Source of the DNA: Neobacillus niacini
GTDB lineage: Bacteria > Bacillota > Bacilli > Bacillales > Cytobacillaceae
Direction: 5' to 3'
Assembly: GCF_023715785.1 (NCBI RefSeq)
Contig: NZ_JAMBOX010000001.1
Coordinates: 248,001 to 312,000 of the forward strand
DNA: 64,000 bases
Position numbers and translations under genes: made by a program. The stretch's first letter is position 1. The number at the start of each line of letters is the position of its first letter. Positions 32,865 through 41,800 of the stretch are shown piece by piece. Below the pieces are notes generated by a model. The model ran no database searches and had not been told where the DNA came from. It was given only the letters and a program-made list of their open reading frames with translations.

Positions 32865-33560
32865 ATGAGTATGATCGAGGTTTTTGCCCGGGCCGTTGGT
32901 GCGTTCATCGTGTTGTTGCTGTTGACACGGATTATGGGTAGGAAGCAGGTATCAGAGTTGACCTTTTTCAATTATGTCACCGGGATATCGATTGGAGCGA
33001 TTGCCGGTACGATGACCGTTGACCCCAGCTTGAAATTTTCCACCGGACTGGTTAGCCTTTTAACATGGTGCGGACTCACGGTGTTGGTTGGATTTATTGG
33101 TCTTAAATCCAAAACGCTTCGAAAAATCACCCAAGGGGAGCCGGTCATTGTCATCAAACAAGGAAAAGTGCTCGAGCATACATTAAAAAAACTACGCCTC
33201 GATATGGATGAGTTGCAGGCTTTGCTGCGCACAAAAGATGTCTTCTCCATTGAAGAGGTCGATTATGGGATTATGGAAACAAGCGGTGAATTGACCGTTC
33301 TCCTGAAGGAGTCTAAACAGCCATTAACACGGCAGGATGCCATCGCAGAACCCAAACAGCCGCAATTCCCGATTCCGTTTCAGATCATTTCAAACGGGGA
33401 AATCATCGAAGAGAATTTACAGCAATATAACCTGAGCAAGGACTGGGTACACCAACAGCTGGCCCAATCCGGGACAACGCTCTCCAATGTTTTTTATGCG
33501 GAGCTGCAGCAGGATGGAAGTTTGTATATAGATAAACGGGAAGATCAGTTGCTTCATTGA
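32865..33560 (+). CDS. DUF421/YetF family membrane protein
   Basis: About 231 residues with two or three N-terminal membrane helices (VFARAVGAFIVLLLLTRIMG, then the ELTFFNYVTGISIGAIAG core) followed by a cytoplasmic DUF421 domain (GEPVIVIKQGKVLEHTLKKL, then VFSIEEVDYGIMETSGELTV). Homologues include B. subtilis YetF, YrbG and YcaP; some occur in spores. The ATG at 32865 is seven bases after AGGAGG. The ATG at 32859 would be one base after it. Confidence 0.9.
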   Translation: MSMIEVFARAVGAFIVLLLLTRIMGRKQVSELTFFNYVTGISIGAIAGTMTVDPSLKFSTGLVSLLTWCGLTVLVGFIGLKSKTLRKITQGEPVIVIKQGKVLEHTLKKLRLDMDELQALLRTKDVFSIEEVDYGIMETSGELTVLLKESKQPLTRQDAIAEPKQPQFPIPFQIISNGEIIEENLQQYNLSKDWVHQQLAQSGTTLSNVFYAELQQDGSLYIDKREDQLLH

Positions 33561-33610
33561 TAAAAAACGGGAAACCGTCCCGGTTATCGCGAACAGCTTC
33601 CCTTTGCAAG

Positions 33611-34339
33611 TTATTCCACCATCTTGGCAAATTCATCGATTGTTGTTGAGTTTTTCACATAGATCCGCGGGAGATAATAGCGTTCATCCTTCATTCCTTT
33701 TGGAGTAAAATGCTCTGGTGTCGTAGTGATCCCAAAAGAGTAATATTTTTTGGTCTCCTCTACCACTTTTTTACTGAAGCTTCCATAGGGATAACTCAGG
33801 GCAATGACGGGTTTTCCCGTGATTCGTTCAATTTTCTCCTTTGCATCCTTTAGTTCATGAGAAAAGTTGGTGACCTTTGTCAAATCGGGGTGCGTGGCGG
33901 TATGGGACTGAATCGAAAAATAGCCGGATTGGGCCAGCCTTTTTAAATCCTCTGCCGACAACCGGTTTGAGCGGCCGATAAAGTCCGAAATGACAAAAAT
34001 CGTGGCGGCAGGCGAGAAACGCTCGGTTCTCAAGCTTTGAAAAACCCGAAAGGCATTAAGATTATTTTTGTACCCATCATCAAACGTAATAAAAATTGGC
34101 TTCTTTACCTTGTCCATTTCCTGCCATCGTTCGAACGTCAGCAGCGTAAAGCCATGGTCACGTAAATATTTCATCTGCATTTCAAAATTTTCTGGTGTTA
34201 CATATAACTCTTTCGAACCCGTTCCTTTGTATTCCGCAATCGAATGATAAACCAAAATAGGTACCCCTTGCTGTGCGGATACCGGTGATGCCAATCCTAA
34301 ATAAACAAGACTTAACAGCATAAATATATATTTTTTCAT
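33611..34339 (-). CDS. Secreted polysaccharide deacetylase
   Basis: A 242-residue protein with a signal peptide (residues 1-22, ending VSAQ) and a NodB homology domain: VPILVYHSI, the metal motif ITFDDGY near residue 98, SHTATHPD (the HxxxH motif) and SYPYGSF. The order YHS, TFDDG, SHTxTHPD and YPYG fits the carbohydrate esterase 4 subgroup acting on poly-N-acetylglucosamine or peptidoglycan. It is a single gene, not obviously in an operon. Confidence 0.92.
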   Translation of the reverse strand: MKKYIFMLLSLVYLGLASPVSAQQGVPILVYHSIAEYKGTGSKELYVTPENFEMQMKYLRDHGFTLLTFERWQEMDKVKKPIFITFDDGYKNNLNAFRVFQSLRTERFSPAATIFVISDFIGRSNRLSAEDLKRLAQSGYFSIQSHTATHPDLTKVTNFSHELKDAKEKIERITGKPVIALSYPYGSFSKKVVEETKKYYSFGITTTPEHFTPKGMKDERYYLPRIYVKNSTTIDEFAKMVE

Positions 34340-34455
34340 GTCCCCTACCTCACCTCATCGGATATTTCCCTTATGATTCCCCAAACAAGAAAAAATTTGA
34401 GGTGACTACAGTTTTTTCATGCCTAACGGTCCTTTGTCCTATTGAGACAATCCCC

Positions 34456-34498
34456 AAAAAAGAAAAGCGAACCTCCGTGATGAACCGGGGTTCGCCTT
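34456..34498 (-). terminator. Orphan minus-strand terminator-like hairpin
   Basis: On the minus strand GGCGAACCCCGG pairs with CGGAGGTTCGC around a seven-base loop and is followed by TTTTCTTTTTT. No minus-strand gene ends here. The element lies upstream of the deacetylase start. It could be an attenuator in that gene's leader, the end of a small RNA, or a remnant. Confidence 0.5.
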
Positions 34499-34581
34499 CT
34501 ATTAAAAAAATTTACTAGAAGGCAAACTTTTCCCAGCCTTTTCTGGTATATATTAGTGAAAGGCAAGGAGGGGAGTTTTCG

Positions 34582-35109
34582 GTGGATTTAAAACGGGTAC
34601 GAAAGTTGAAAAGTGGCGATAAGAAGGAATTTAAAGCTTTTTACGATGAGTATGTCCATAAGGCACTTGGAGTAGCTGTTAACATAACGAGAAACAAGGA
34701 AATGGCCAAGGAGGCCGTGCAAGAGACGTTTATCCGCGTGTATAGATATATCGGGCAATTCGATGAAACGAAACGATTTGACCCATGGTTTTTTCAAATT
34801 GTCATCAATGAATGCAATCGGCTGTTGGCCAAGGAGGCGAATGTCACCCGCCTCAATCGCTCAATTGGCGAGGCCGAGGAATTTGCCTCAGCTGAAAAAC
34901 AACACCGGGAGTTAAAGGAAGCGATTGCCGGTCTCCATGAAATGTACCGGGTACCGATTATATTGAAATATTTGCAGGGCTTTACGGAAAAAGAAATTGC
35001 AGAAACGCTGAAGGCCAATCAAAACACCATCAAAACCAGGCTAAAAAAAGGCAAAGAACTGCTACGGAGTGCACTGGACGAAAATGTGAGGGGGAATCTG
35101 CATGGCTAG
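34582..35109 (+). CDS. ECF-type RNA polymerase sigma factor
   Basis: 175 residues with sigma region 2 (KEAVQETFIRVYRYIGQFD and FDPWFFQIVINECNRLL) and region 4 (MYRVPIILKYLQGFTEKEIA, then NTIKTRLKKGKELL). GTG start behind AAGGAGGGG. It overlaps its presumed anti-sigma gene by eight bases. The group resembles SigM/SigV-like envelope-stress factors, but the exact one cannot be named. A GCAAAC/GTATAT pair upstream could be an autoregulated promoter. Confidence 0.92.
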   Translation: MDLKRVRKLKSGDKKEFKAFYDEYVHKALGVAVNITRNKEMAKEAVQETFIRVYRYIGQFDETKRFDPWFFQIVINECNRLLAKEANVTRLNRSIGEAEEFASAEKQHRELKEAIAGLHEMYRVPIILKYLQGFTEKEIAETLKANQNTIKTRLKKGKELLRSALDENVRGNLHG

Positions 35110-35860
35110 ATCATTGGACGAGCAAATCAAACAGGCGTTGGAAAGTGAGACCGTATTTTCAGCAAAGGATACAATGGAAATGTGGAACGCGATTGAGGGC
35201 GAGCTTTTTGAAAAAGAAACGAACAGAACCGGAATAAAGCCGGCAAAACAAAAGCGAGGCAAAAAACGAATCGTCCTGTTTATGGCCGTAGCAGCATCAT
35301 TGCTCATTGCCTTTGGCACACAAACGTCAACAGGCAGCGCGATGATTGACAAGGTGAAATCGATATTTGCGCCGGAGAAGGATGTCACGACAAAAATTGA
35401 AGGTTCCGATGAAGAAACAAAATTAAACCTTCACGAAGGAAAGAAAGCCAAGTATGTTTTATACGTTGATGAGGCGCGCTACAAATTCTTGACCGGAGAA
35501 GCATCAGATAAAGTCGTGTTAAAAGAAGCGCTGCCTGAAAAATATCCATCGGTGGAAATGGAGATCAAACAGGTGGAAAATAAGGAGCCAGGAGCGGCTA
35601 TTGAAGAGGTAAAGGCAACACTCGCGAAAGAATACGGCGGAATCCTGCGCACCGAGGAAGTGTCCTACCCAATGAAAGCAACATTGGTTACAGCAAAAGG
35701 GAAAGGGACCGAGTGGAACACCCCGCTCGCCAAAGTCTACGTCATGAGCAACGGTGGCAGCGGCAGCTTTGTCATCACCCAAACCCTGTTCCTCGAAGCG
35801 GAAGAGGGCCACGGCGCACGATTTGACGAAATGCTGAAAGAGTTCTATATCGTGGAGTGA
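35102..35860 (+). CDS. Membrane anti-sigma factor
   Basis: 252 residues. The cytoplasmic N-terminus (residues 1-57) should bind the sigma factor, and one membrane helix follows (IVLFMAVAASLLIAFG, residues about 58-75). The extracytoplasmic domain of about 175 residues has no recognised family but contains repeated charged strands. Overlap with the ECF sigma gene is the main argument. Confidence 0.85.
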   Translation: MARSLDEQIKQALESETVFSAKDTMEMWNAIEGELFEKETNRTGIKPAKQKRGKKRIVLFMAVAASLLIAFGTQTSTGSAMIDKVKSIFAPEKDVTTKIEGSDEETKLNLHEGKKAKYVLYVDEARYKFLTGEASDKVVLKEALPEKYPSVEMEIKQVENKEPGAAIEEVKATLAKEYGGILRTEEVSYPMKATLVTAKGKGTEWNTPLAKVYVMSNGGSGSFVITQTLFLEAEEGHGARFDEMLKEFYIVE

Positions 35861-35886
35861 CCACGGGAACGGCAAGGCCACTGAAC

Positions 35887-35922
35887 AACGCTGTTGATTA
35901 TTATCATCAACAGCGTTTTTTC
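35887..35922 (+). terminator. Terminator of the sigma/anti-sigma operon
   Basis: AACGCTGTTGAT pairs with ATCAACAGCGTT, short loop, then TTTTTC. Confidence 0.92.
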
Positions 35923-36019
35923 ATGTTTCGAGTCTGCTTCTACCCTTTTCCGTGTTATAATAGTAGCTTAATAATGTCCATTTTGATGTTTAGTTATTAA
36001 GAAAGGAAGAACCAAAACG

Positions 36020-36964
36020 ATGAATCAGCACCAACGACCAATTCCTATCGGGCTTCCGTTGACCATTTCAATCATCGCCATCTCGTTTTCGGCTATTTTT
36101 GTCAAATGGTCGGATGCGCCGGCATCTATATTAAGTATGTATCGCATGTTGTTCGCCAGTCTTCTGTTAACGCCGGTGGTCTGGCGCTATCGCCATGAAT
36201 TCCGGCGGATCAGCCCAAAAAATGGAGCGCTGTTATTTTTATCGGGCGTTTTCCTCGCCCTCCATTTTGTCCTGTGGTTTAGCTCGTTGAAGTACACAAC
36301 GGTCGCCAGTTCCACCATCATCCTGGCGTTGCAGCCGCTGGTTTCATTAATTGGCGGGTTTTTCCTGTTTAAGGAACGGACAACCACATCCGCTTTGGCC
36401 ACGATGGGCATCGCTATTGTTGGCGCCGTGATGATTGGCTGGGGTGACCTTGGCCATAGCGCCGCGGCCATCAAAGGAGACATCCTATCATTTTTGAGCG
36501 TCATTGCTGTTGTGGGCTACCTGTTTATCGGCCAAACCATCATCAAACAATTTACCCATTGGATTTACAGCTTTTGCGTGTTTTTCAGCGCATCCATTGT
36601 GCTGGTGGTCTATAATTTGGTAATACAAGCCCCGATGACCGGGTACCCTGCGAAGGAGTGGGGCATTTTTCTGTTGCTTGCCATCGTTCCAACCGTTAGC
36701 CACGTAATCAATAACTGGCTGTTAAACTACGTGAATGCGACCACGATTTCGATGAGTATTTTAGGAGAGCCCGTCGGTTCCACGATTCTCGCCTACTTCC
36801 TTCTTGGCGAGGGGCTGTCCGGCTGGCAGATTTCCGGTGGCTTGCTTGTGCTTTTGGGGGTATTCTTCTTTATCAGCAAAAAACAACGCCCTGCACCAGT
36901 GGAACTGGAACCTGACGCAGCCATCTTAGAACCGCAGGATTCGAATCTGCAAAAGGTTCAGTAG
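36020..36964 (+). CDS. EamA family (drug/metabolite) transporter
   Basis: 314 residues with about ten membrane helices in two EamA repeats. The first repeat contains FVKWSDAPASILSMYRMLFA and the second contains NYVNATTISMSILGEPVGST, with the usual E-P-V signature. The substrate is unknown. The ribosome site GAAAGGAAG is about 12 bases upstream. A TATAAT (35956-35961) is a possible -10 with a weak -35. Confidence 0.92.
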   Translation: MNQHQRPIPIGLPLTISIIAISFSAIFVKWSDAPASILSMYRMLFASLLLTPVVWRYRHEFRRISPKNGALLFLSGVFLALHFVLWFSSLKYTTVASSTIILALQPLVSLIGGFFLFKERTTTSALATMGIAIVGAVMIGWGDLGHSAAAIKGDILSFLSVIAVVGYLFIGQTIIKQFTHWIYSFCVFFSASIVLVVYNLVIQAPMTGYPAKEWGIFLLLAIVPTVSHVINNWLLNYVNATTISMSILGEPVGSTILAYFLLGEGLSGWQISGGLLVLLGVFFFISKKQRPAPVELEPDAAILEPQDSNLQKVQ

Positions 36965-37013
36965 GTTTTTTAAAATTAGTTACGAGGCTAGTTCTAATTC
37001 TTAAAGCTCAAAT

Positions 37014-37046
37014 AAAAAGCACAGCTCAACTGGCTGTGCTTTTTTG
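37014..37046. terminator. Bidirectional terminator between the EamA gene and galE
   Basis: AAAAGCACAGC pairs with GCTGTGCTTTT and has T/A runs on both sides, between convergent genes. Confidence 0.92.
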
Positions 37047-37057
37047 TGTGCCGTCGG

Positions 37058-38071
37058 CTACGCTTCATACCCATTCGGGTTATTTTTTTGCCATTTCCAG
37101 GAATCGCGGCACATGTCTTCGATGCCCCGCTCAGCCGCCCAGCCCAGTTCATTTTTTGCCTTGGCCGGGTCTGCATAGCAAACCGCAATATCCCCTGGAC
37201 GACGATCAACGATCTTATAAGGAATGTCCACTCCAGAGGCTTTTTCAAACGCAGCAACAATCTCCAAAACGCTATAGCCTGTCCCTGTTCCCAGATTGTA
37301 GGCTTCCACACCGGTGACATCCATGACTTTTTCTAACGCTTTTAGATGTCCGTTGGCCAGGTCGACCACGTGGATATAATCCCGTACTCCCGTGCCATCG
37401 ACAGTCGGGTAATCATTGCCGAAAACCTGCAACTGTTTCAGCTTTCCGACCGCGACCTGGGTAATAAATGGCATTAAATTGTTCGGGATCCCGTTCGGGT
37501 CTTCGCCAATCGTACCGCTCTCATGGGCCCCAATCGGGTTGAAATAACGCAACAAGGCAATGCTCCAGCTATTATCTGAAACATATAGATCTCGTAAAAT
37601 CTCTTCAATCATTAACTTCGTGCGGCCATATGGATTGGTGGCACTCAGCGAGAAATCCTCGGAAATCGGCACCCGTTCCGGCATGCCATAAACGGTTGCG
37701 GAAGAACTGAACACCAGCTTTTTCACACCGTACTTCGCCATCACCTCGCATAGAATCAACGTTCCGGTGATGTTATTGTGATAATAATGAAGCGGAATCG
37801 AGACCGATTCGCCGACCGCCTTTAATCCGGCAAAATGGATAACAGCCTCAATACTGTTGGCCGCAAAAACTTCCTCCACGCCATTCCGGTCAAGCAAGTC
37901 CACCTGATAAAATTTAAAATCCTTACCGGATATCGCTTTAACCCGATTTAAAGATTCTATTTTACTATTGGATAAGTTATCTAAAACAATGATTTCATGT
38001 CCAGCACTGAGCAGTTCCACACACGTATGGCTGCCGATATAACCGGCCCCGCCGGTAACCAAAATCGCCAC
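37058..38071 (-). CDS. galE: UDP-glucose 4-epimerase GalE
   Basis: Interconverts UDP-glucose and UDP-galactose for galactose use and cell-surface polysaccharide synthesis. The 337-residue SDR protein has the NAD motif [11 protein letters not shown] (residues 5-15), the catalytic Ser/Tyr/Lys set (SSSATVYG and [12 protein letters not shown]-x-x-x-K), RYFNPIGAH and the ending [20 protein letters not shown]. Full family length. It stands alone between a shared terminator and a minus-strand small gene. Confidence 0.98.
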   Translation of the reverse strand: MAILVTGGAGYIGSHTCVELLSAGHEIIVLDNLSNSKIESLNRVKAISGKDFKFYQVDLLDRNGVEEVFAANSIEAVIHFAGLKAVGESVSIPLHYYHNNITGTLILCEVMAKYGVKKLVFSSSATVYGMPERVPISEDFSLSATNPYGRTKLMIEEILRDLYVSDNSWSIALLRYFNPIGAHESGTIGEDPNGIPNNLMPFITQVAVGKLKQLQVFGNDYPTVDGTGVRDYIHVVDLANGHLKALEKVMDVTGVEAYNLGTGTGYSVLEIVAAFEKASGVDIPYKIVDRRPGDIAVCYADPAKAKNELGWAAERGIEDMCRDSWKWQKNNPNGYEA

Positions 38072-38190
38072 TAACGGATCTCTCCTTTTTATACACTCTC
38101 TTTTAATGATAGTAACATAAAATACTTGACAAGAGAATGAAGCAGATGCACTTGTTTAGCCCAATCAAAGATCTTTTAAAAATGTACCTT

Positions 38191-38246
38191 GTTGAAAAAA
38201 TAAAAGCGAACCACCCTTGATATTTTACTAGGGTTACGGTTCGCTT
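38191..38246 (-). terminator. Terminator of the 43-residue gene
   Basis: On the minus strand AAGCGAACC pairs with GGTTCGCTT, with an inner ACCCT/AGGGT stem, followed by TTATTTTTT. It lies 18 bases after the stop at 38265. The GCGAACC stem is shared with the hairpin at 34456. Confidence 0.85.
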
Positions 38247-38264
38247 CATTATATTAGTTATATA

Positions 38265-38396
38265 TTAAAACCATATTCTTTTATTATAGTCATAATCATA
38301 GGATTCCACAGTCTCTTCATCTACTGTTAGCGGGGTAAGTTCTTCACTAGGCTCTTCCGGCTTGGCATTTTGAAGTAGTCCAATTACTAGTTCCAT
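38265..38396 (-). CDS. 43-residue acidic peptide gene under a cre-containing promoter
   Basis: ATG at 38396 behind AAAGGGGATTC. The product begins MELVIGLLQNAKPEEPSEEL, is acidic in the middle and ends ESYDYDYNKRIWF, aromatic and basic. It has a full transcription unit: promoter with a cre site (38428-38456), ribosome site, stop and strong terminator (38191-38246). No family is recognised. A leader-like acidic front and an aromatic tail could suit a peptide precursor, but no modifying enzyme lies beside it. Confidence 0.7.
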   Translation of the reverse strand: MELVIGLLQNAKPEEPSEELTPLTVDEETVESYDYDYNKRIWF

Positions 38397-38427
38397 TGTT
38401 GAATCCCCTTTCCTATTATCTACTATT

Positions 38428-38456
38428 ATTATACTGCAAACGTTTTCAATTGTCTT
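38428..38456 (-). promoter_or_regulatory. Sigma-A promoter with CcpA cre site
   Basis: On the minus strand AAGACA (38456-38451), 17 bases, TATAAT (38433-38428). The spacer contains TTGAAAACGTTTGCAG (38449-38434), which matches the cre consensus WTGNAANCGNWWNCAW except for the last base. Binding of CcpA there would block the promoter. Confidence 0.75.
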
Positions 38457-38500
38457 GTAATTTTTCCACTTTCCAGTTTTTTTCTCAAAAGACTAAAGAA

Positions 38501-38662
38501 CTAAGTCAATTCCCCTATTAAAGTAGTAAATATGTATATTGTTTGATATTTATCGTGAAGATAGGTTAATAGTTGTTGAGCTGCATCCTCTTTCATACAG
38601 CCAGTGCCCCCCGCTATCATTAAGATTGAAGAAATCGTTATCAAGGCCTTTTTTAGCTTCAT
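38501..38662 (-). CDS. Small lipoprotein-like peptide, possibly truncated
   Basis: 53 codons from the ATG at 38662, behind AAAAGGATGATG. The N-terminus is a lipoprotein-type leader (MKLKKALITISSILMIAGGT, then GC as the candidate lipidation Cys at residue 22, although the -3 position is Gly). About 30 residues follow (MKEDAAQQLLTYLHDKYQTI and a short end). The end is abrupt, so it may be the N-terminal remnant of a longer lipoprotein. Confidence 0.5.
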   Translation of the reverse strand: MKLKKALITISSILMIAGGTGCMKEDAAQQLLTYLHDKYQTIYIFTTLIGELT

Positions 38663-38784
38663 TTCCACATCATCCTTTTTTCAGCTTATGTATCTTCAAG
38701 ACGAACTGAACGGTGATGCCGTTCCCGACCCAAATGCATCAATGAGTGAACCTTGTTAAAACATATCTCCCGGTGATTTTTTAA

Positions 38785-38810
38785 GGCAAGACGATTGTAA
38801 TCGCCTTGCC
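38785..38810 (-). terminator. Hairpin downstream of the Ig-rich surface protein
   Basis: GGCAAG-x-CGATT...AATCG-x-CTTGCC stem about 60 bases after the stop at 38868. On the minus strand it is followed only by TTAAAAAAT, so termination is plausible but the U-run is weak. Confidence 0.45.
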
Positions 38811-38867
38811 CCTATCAAAAAGTGTTACGATCAAAACCGTTCTCTACCTAAATCACCTAAATGGGTG

Positions 38868-41800
38868 TTAGCTTGCCTGTTTTTCGACATCTGCCAGCTT
38901 CTTCTGCCTGCGGTAGAGGACGAGTGCTGTAATAGCAATCGCCAGGCCGCCAATACCGCCGATTGATCCGGCGAACAGAGGCGTATTGTTATACCAGCGA
39001 ACAATCGGGTTTGTCGATACAAGAATATCGTTGACTTCTTTCGTCAGTTCGTTTCCTGCCGCATCGACCGCGACCATCTTCACATGTTGCTTGAAGTTTG
39101 AGCTCTGGATATCAAATCTGAAGTTCTCCCCGTTCTGTTCATGCTTCACTTTTTCCCCGTTCAAATAGAAGGTTGCACCCTCAAGAACAAGATTGTCTTT
39201 GACAGAGACCGTGGCTGTTTTCGTCTCCAGCGGATACTGTTCGCCGCTTTCGATATCAATCGGAACAATCACCGGAGCCGTCTTGTCGATTCCAAAGGAG
39301 ATTTCGGCCTGCTTCTTCTCATCGATATTTTCATTGACATTTCCTGCTGCATCCTCTGAGTATAGAGCTATCGTGTATTTGCCATCGCCGGCAAACAAAG
39401 CTTTTTTAATGACGTACTTGTACTGGCTCCACTGGCCGCTGCCCCCTGTTTCAGTCACTGTATAGTCTTTTCCTTCCACTAAATCGGAAGGAGTGCCGTT
39501 CTTGGTCATTTTGACATGAATACTATCCTGTTTTAGGCTGTCCACGTTCGTTTCAGTCAGGATGACATCCATTTCTTTCTGGACATACTTGCCGTTGATA
39601 GTTTTCAAGGAATCATCAAAAGCATAGACGGAGCCAAAACGGTTGACGGAAAAATGAATGGTCTGGGTTGATTCGTTTCCGGCAAAATCCGTAAGCGTTG
39701 CTGTCAACGTGTAGAGATCGTCGACTTCTTTTTTCTTCTCAAAATTGTTAAACGTAAATACCTGGCCGTTCGGTCCATCGGTATAATCACCGTCAAGCGC
39801 AACAGCCCCGCGATTGGCGCCTGTCAGCTTGATGGATACGGCATTCTTATTAAAGTTCGTATCGGAGAACGAAACGATCGGAATCACATCGCCATTATTG
39901 GCCGTTTGATCCCCAACCCCTGTAATCGAAAGCTGCGGTGCTGTTTGGTCGATTACGAACTCTTCTGCCTTATAGTCGGCCGCCTGGTTTCCGGCCATAT
40001 CAACAAAATCAATGTCAAAGCTGTACTTGCCATCGGCACTATATTGGATGACAGCCGTATGGACATCGCCGCTTCTTGACCAGCCACTGGCGTTCGGGAA
40101 GCCTGCCGGATTGCCATTATCGGATGCGCTGCCGGTAATCTTCACCCGGCTCGGATCAAAGTTATGCTCGGTAATCGAGATGGTCGCGGTTCTGCTTGCC
40201 TTGTAATAGTTGCCGTTGGCTGCGGCATTATTGTTGTAAGAAACCTTGATGACAGGAATGGTTTTATCGATAGTAAAACGATCCTGAGGAACAGCAGGTG
40301 CTGCGTTGCCGGCGTTGTCCTTGTACTTGATATCAAAGGTATAATCCCCGTCGGCTGTGAATTTGATGGTGGCCGTATGTGTCGTCTTATCAGGGTCCTG
40401 TGCATTAACTGCCGTAGACCAGCCCACTAACGACGGAATCGTGCCATCGGTATTGGTAATGTGGTATTCCACATCTTTCGCGGTAAAGTTCCGCTCGGTC
40501 ACGACAATGGTTGCGGTCCGGTCAGCCTTGTAGTAATCAGGATTCGCCGGATCCGCGGTATTGTTATCATAGGTCACCTTAATCGTCGGCGCCGTTTTGT
40601 CGATGCTGAATTTTAGTTCCTGTTCCGTTGTGTTTCCAGCCCGGTCGGTGATCTTTGCTTTTACTTTAATGTCATTGCTATTGTGGCTGACGGTAATGGT
40701 TTTGCTCATTTCTGTCACAAGGTTGTGGTCCAGCTTATCCTTGCTCCAGCCAGCGTCATGGCTGCCCGGTAAGAAATTCCCGTCACCCGCGATTTCAAGC
40801 TTTCCATATTGATTATTGGCTCGGTCATATGGCGCTTCTACCCACCATTCAACCTGCTTGAGACCTGAATACGTATCCGTCACAGTCAGCTTCACATTGA
40901 CATTATGGCTGTAAAGCTCGAGGTTGTTGTTGTCCTTATATTTTGTTTCCGCTTTTTCGAATGTGATATGGGTTTCTTTTGCGTGCTGCGCTTCATCTTC
41001 AATAACCGTACCGGTCGGTGTGACAAACTCACTAGAGTTATTGACATTGTCCGTTGCTTTTGCAAAAATTTGCCCTTTAAAAGAAGCCGGAACGGTAAAG
41101 CTGAATGCCTCTGTTGTCGGAATCCCGGCAATCCCATCCACAGCCGAGCTTTCGATTTCTGCCAATGTACCATCTGCAGTAACAGCATAAGTTTTGCCCT
41201 TCTCGTAATCTTGCAGATAGATGGTCAGCGATTTGAGTCCACTTGTGGCATCAAAGTCGTTCTGCTCATCGAAGTCCTTGGCTTTGACGGTAACCGTGAT
41301 TGGCTTTTTAAAGAAAAAGCCGTACTCGGTCAGTTCAACAGAGTTGGTGAGCGATTCGGTTGGGTTGACATTCTGCTTATCGACAGCAAAATCGAACTGA
41401 AAGTCATTCTTATCCGGGCTTTTTGTATCTTTAAAAATAGTTTTCGAGGTTGCGAAACCATTTAAGGCGTTATCAACCGTCTCTACATGAATCGTGTAGG
41501 TCCCTTCCTGATCAATGGCAATTCCCTCATCATTCGTATGAATCGGTTTGATATTATCTGTGACCATGGTTGCCTTTGTTTTGTTTTCGTAAAAATAATA
41601 CGGGTCATCACCGTCGTTAATGACAGTACCGTTCACGTCAATTTTGACAGCATTAACGCCTGAATCGGTATCCTTCGCTTGAACATCAAACGTGACGTCG
41701 CCGCTATAGTATTCTGCGCCGGTCTCAGGGTCCTTATAGTACGTTTCGCCAGTAAACGGAGTTATCTTAATCTCCGCTTCCGGATTGGTTTTTTCAATCA

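Noticed and set aside
40905-41465. 186-codon plus-strand frame opposite the Ig-rich surface protein
   Set aside because: Antisense shadow in a long repetitive gene; Cys/Phe-rich and without domain features.
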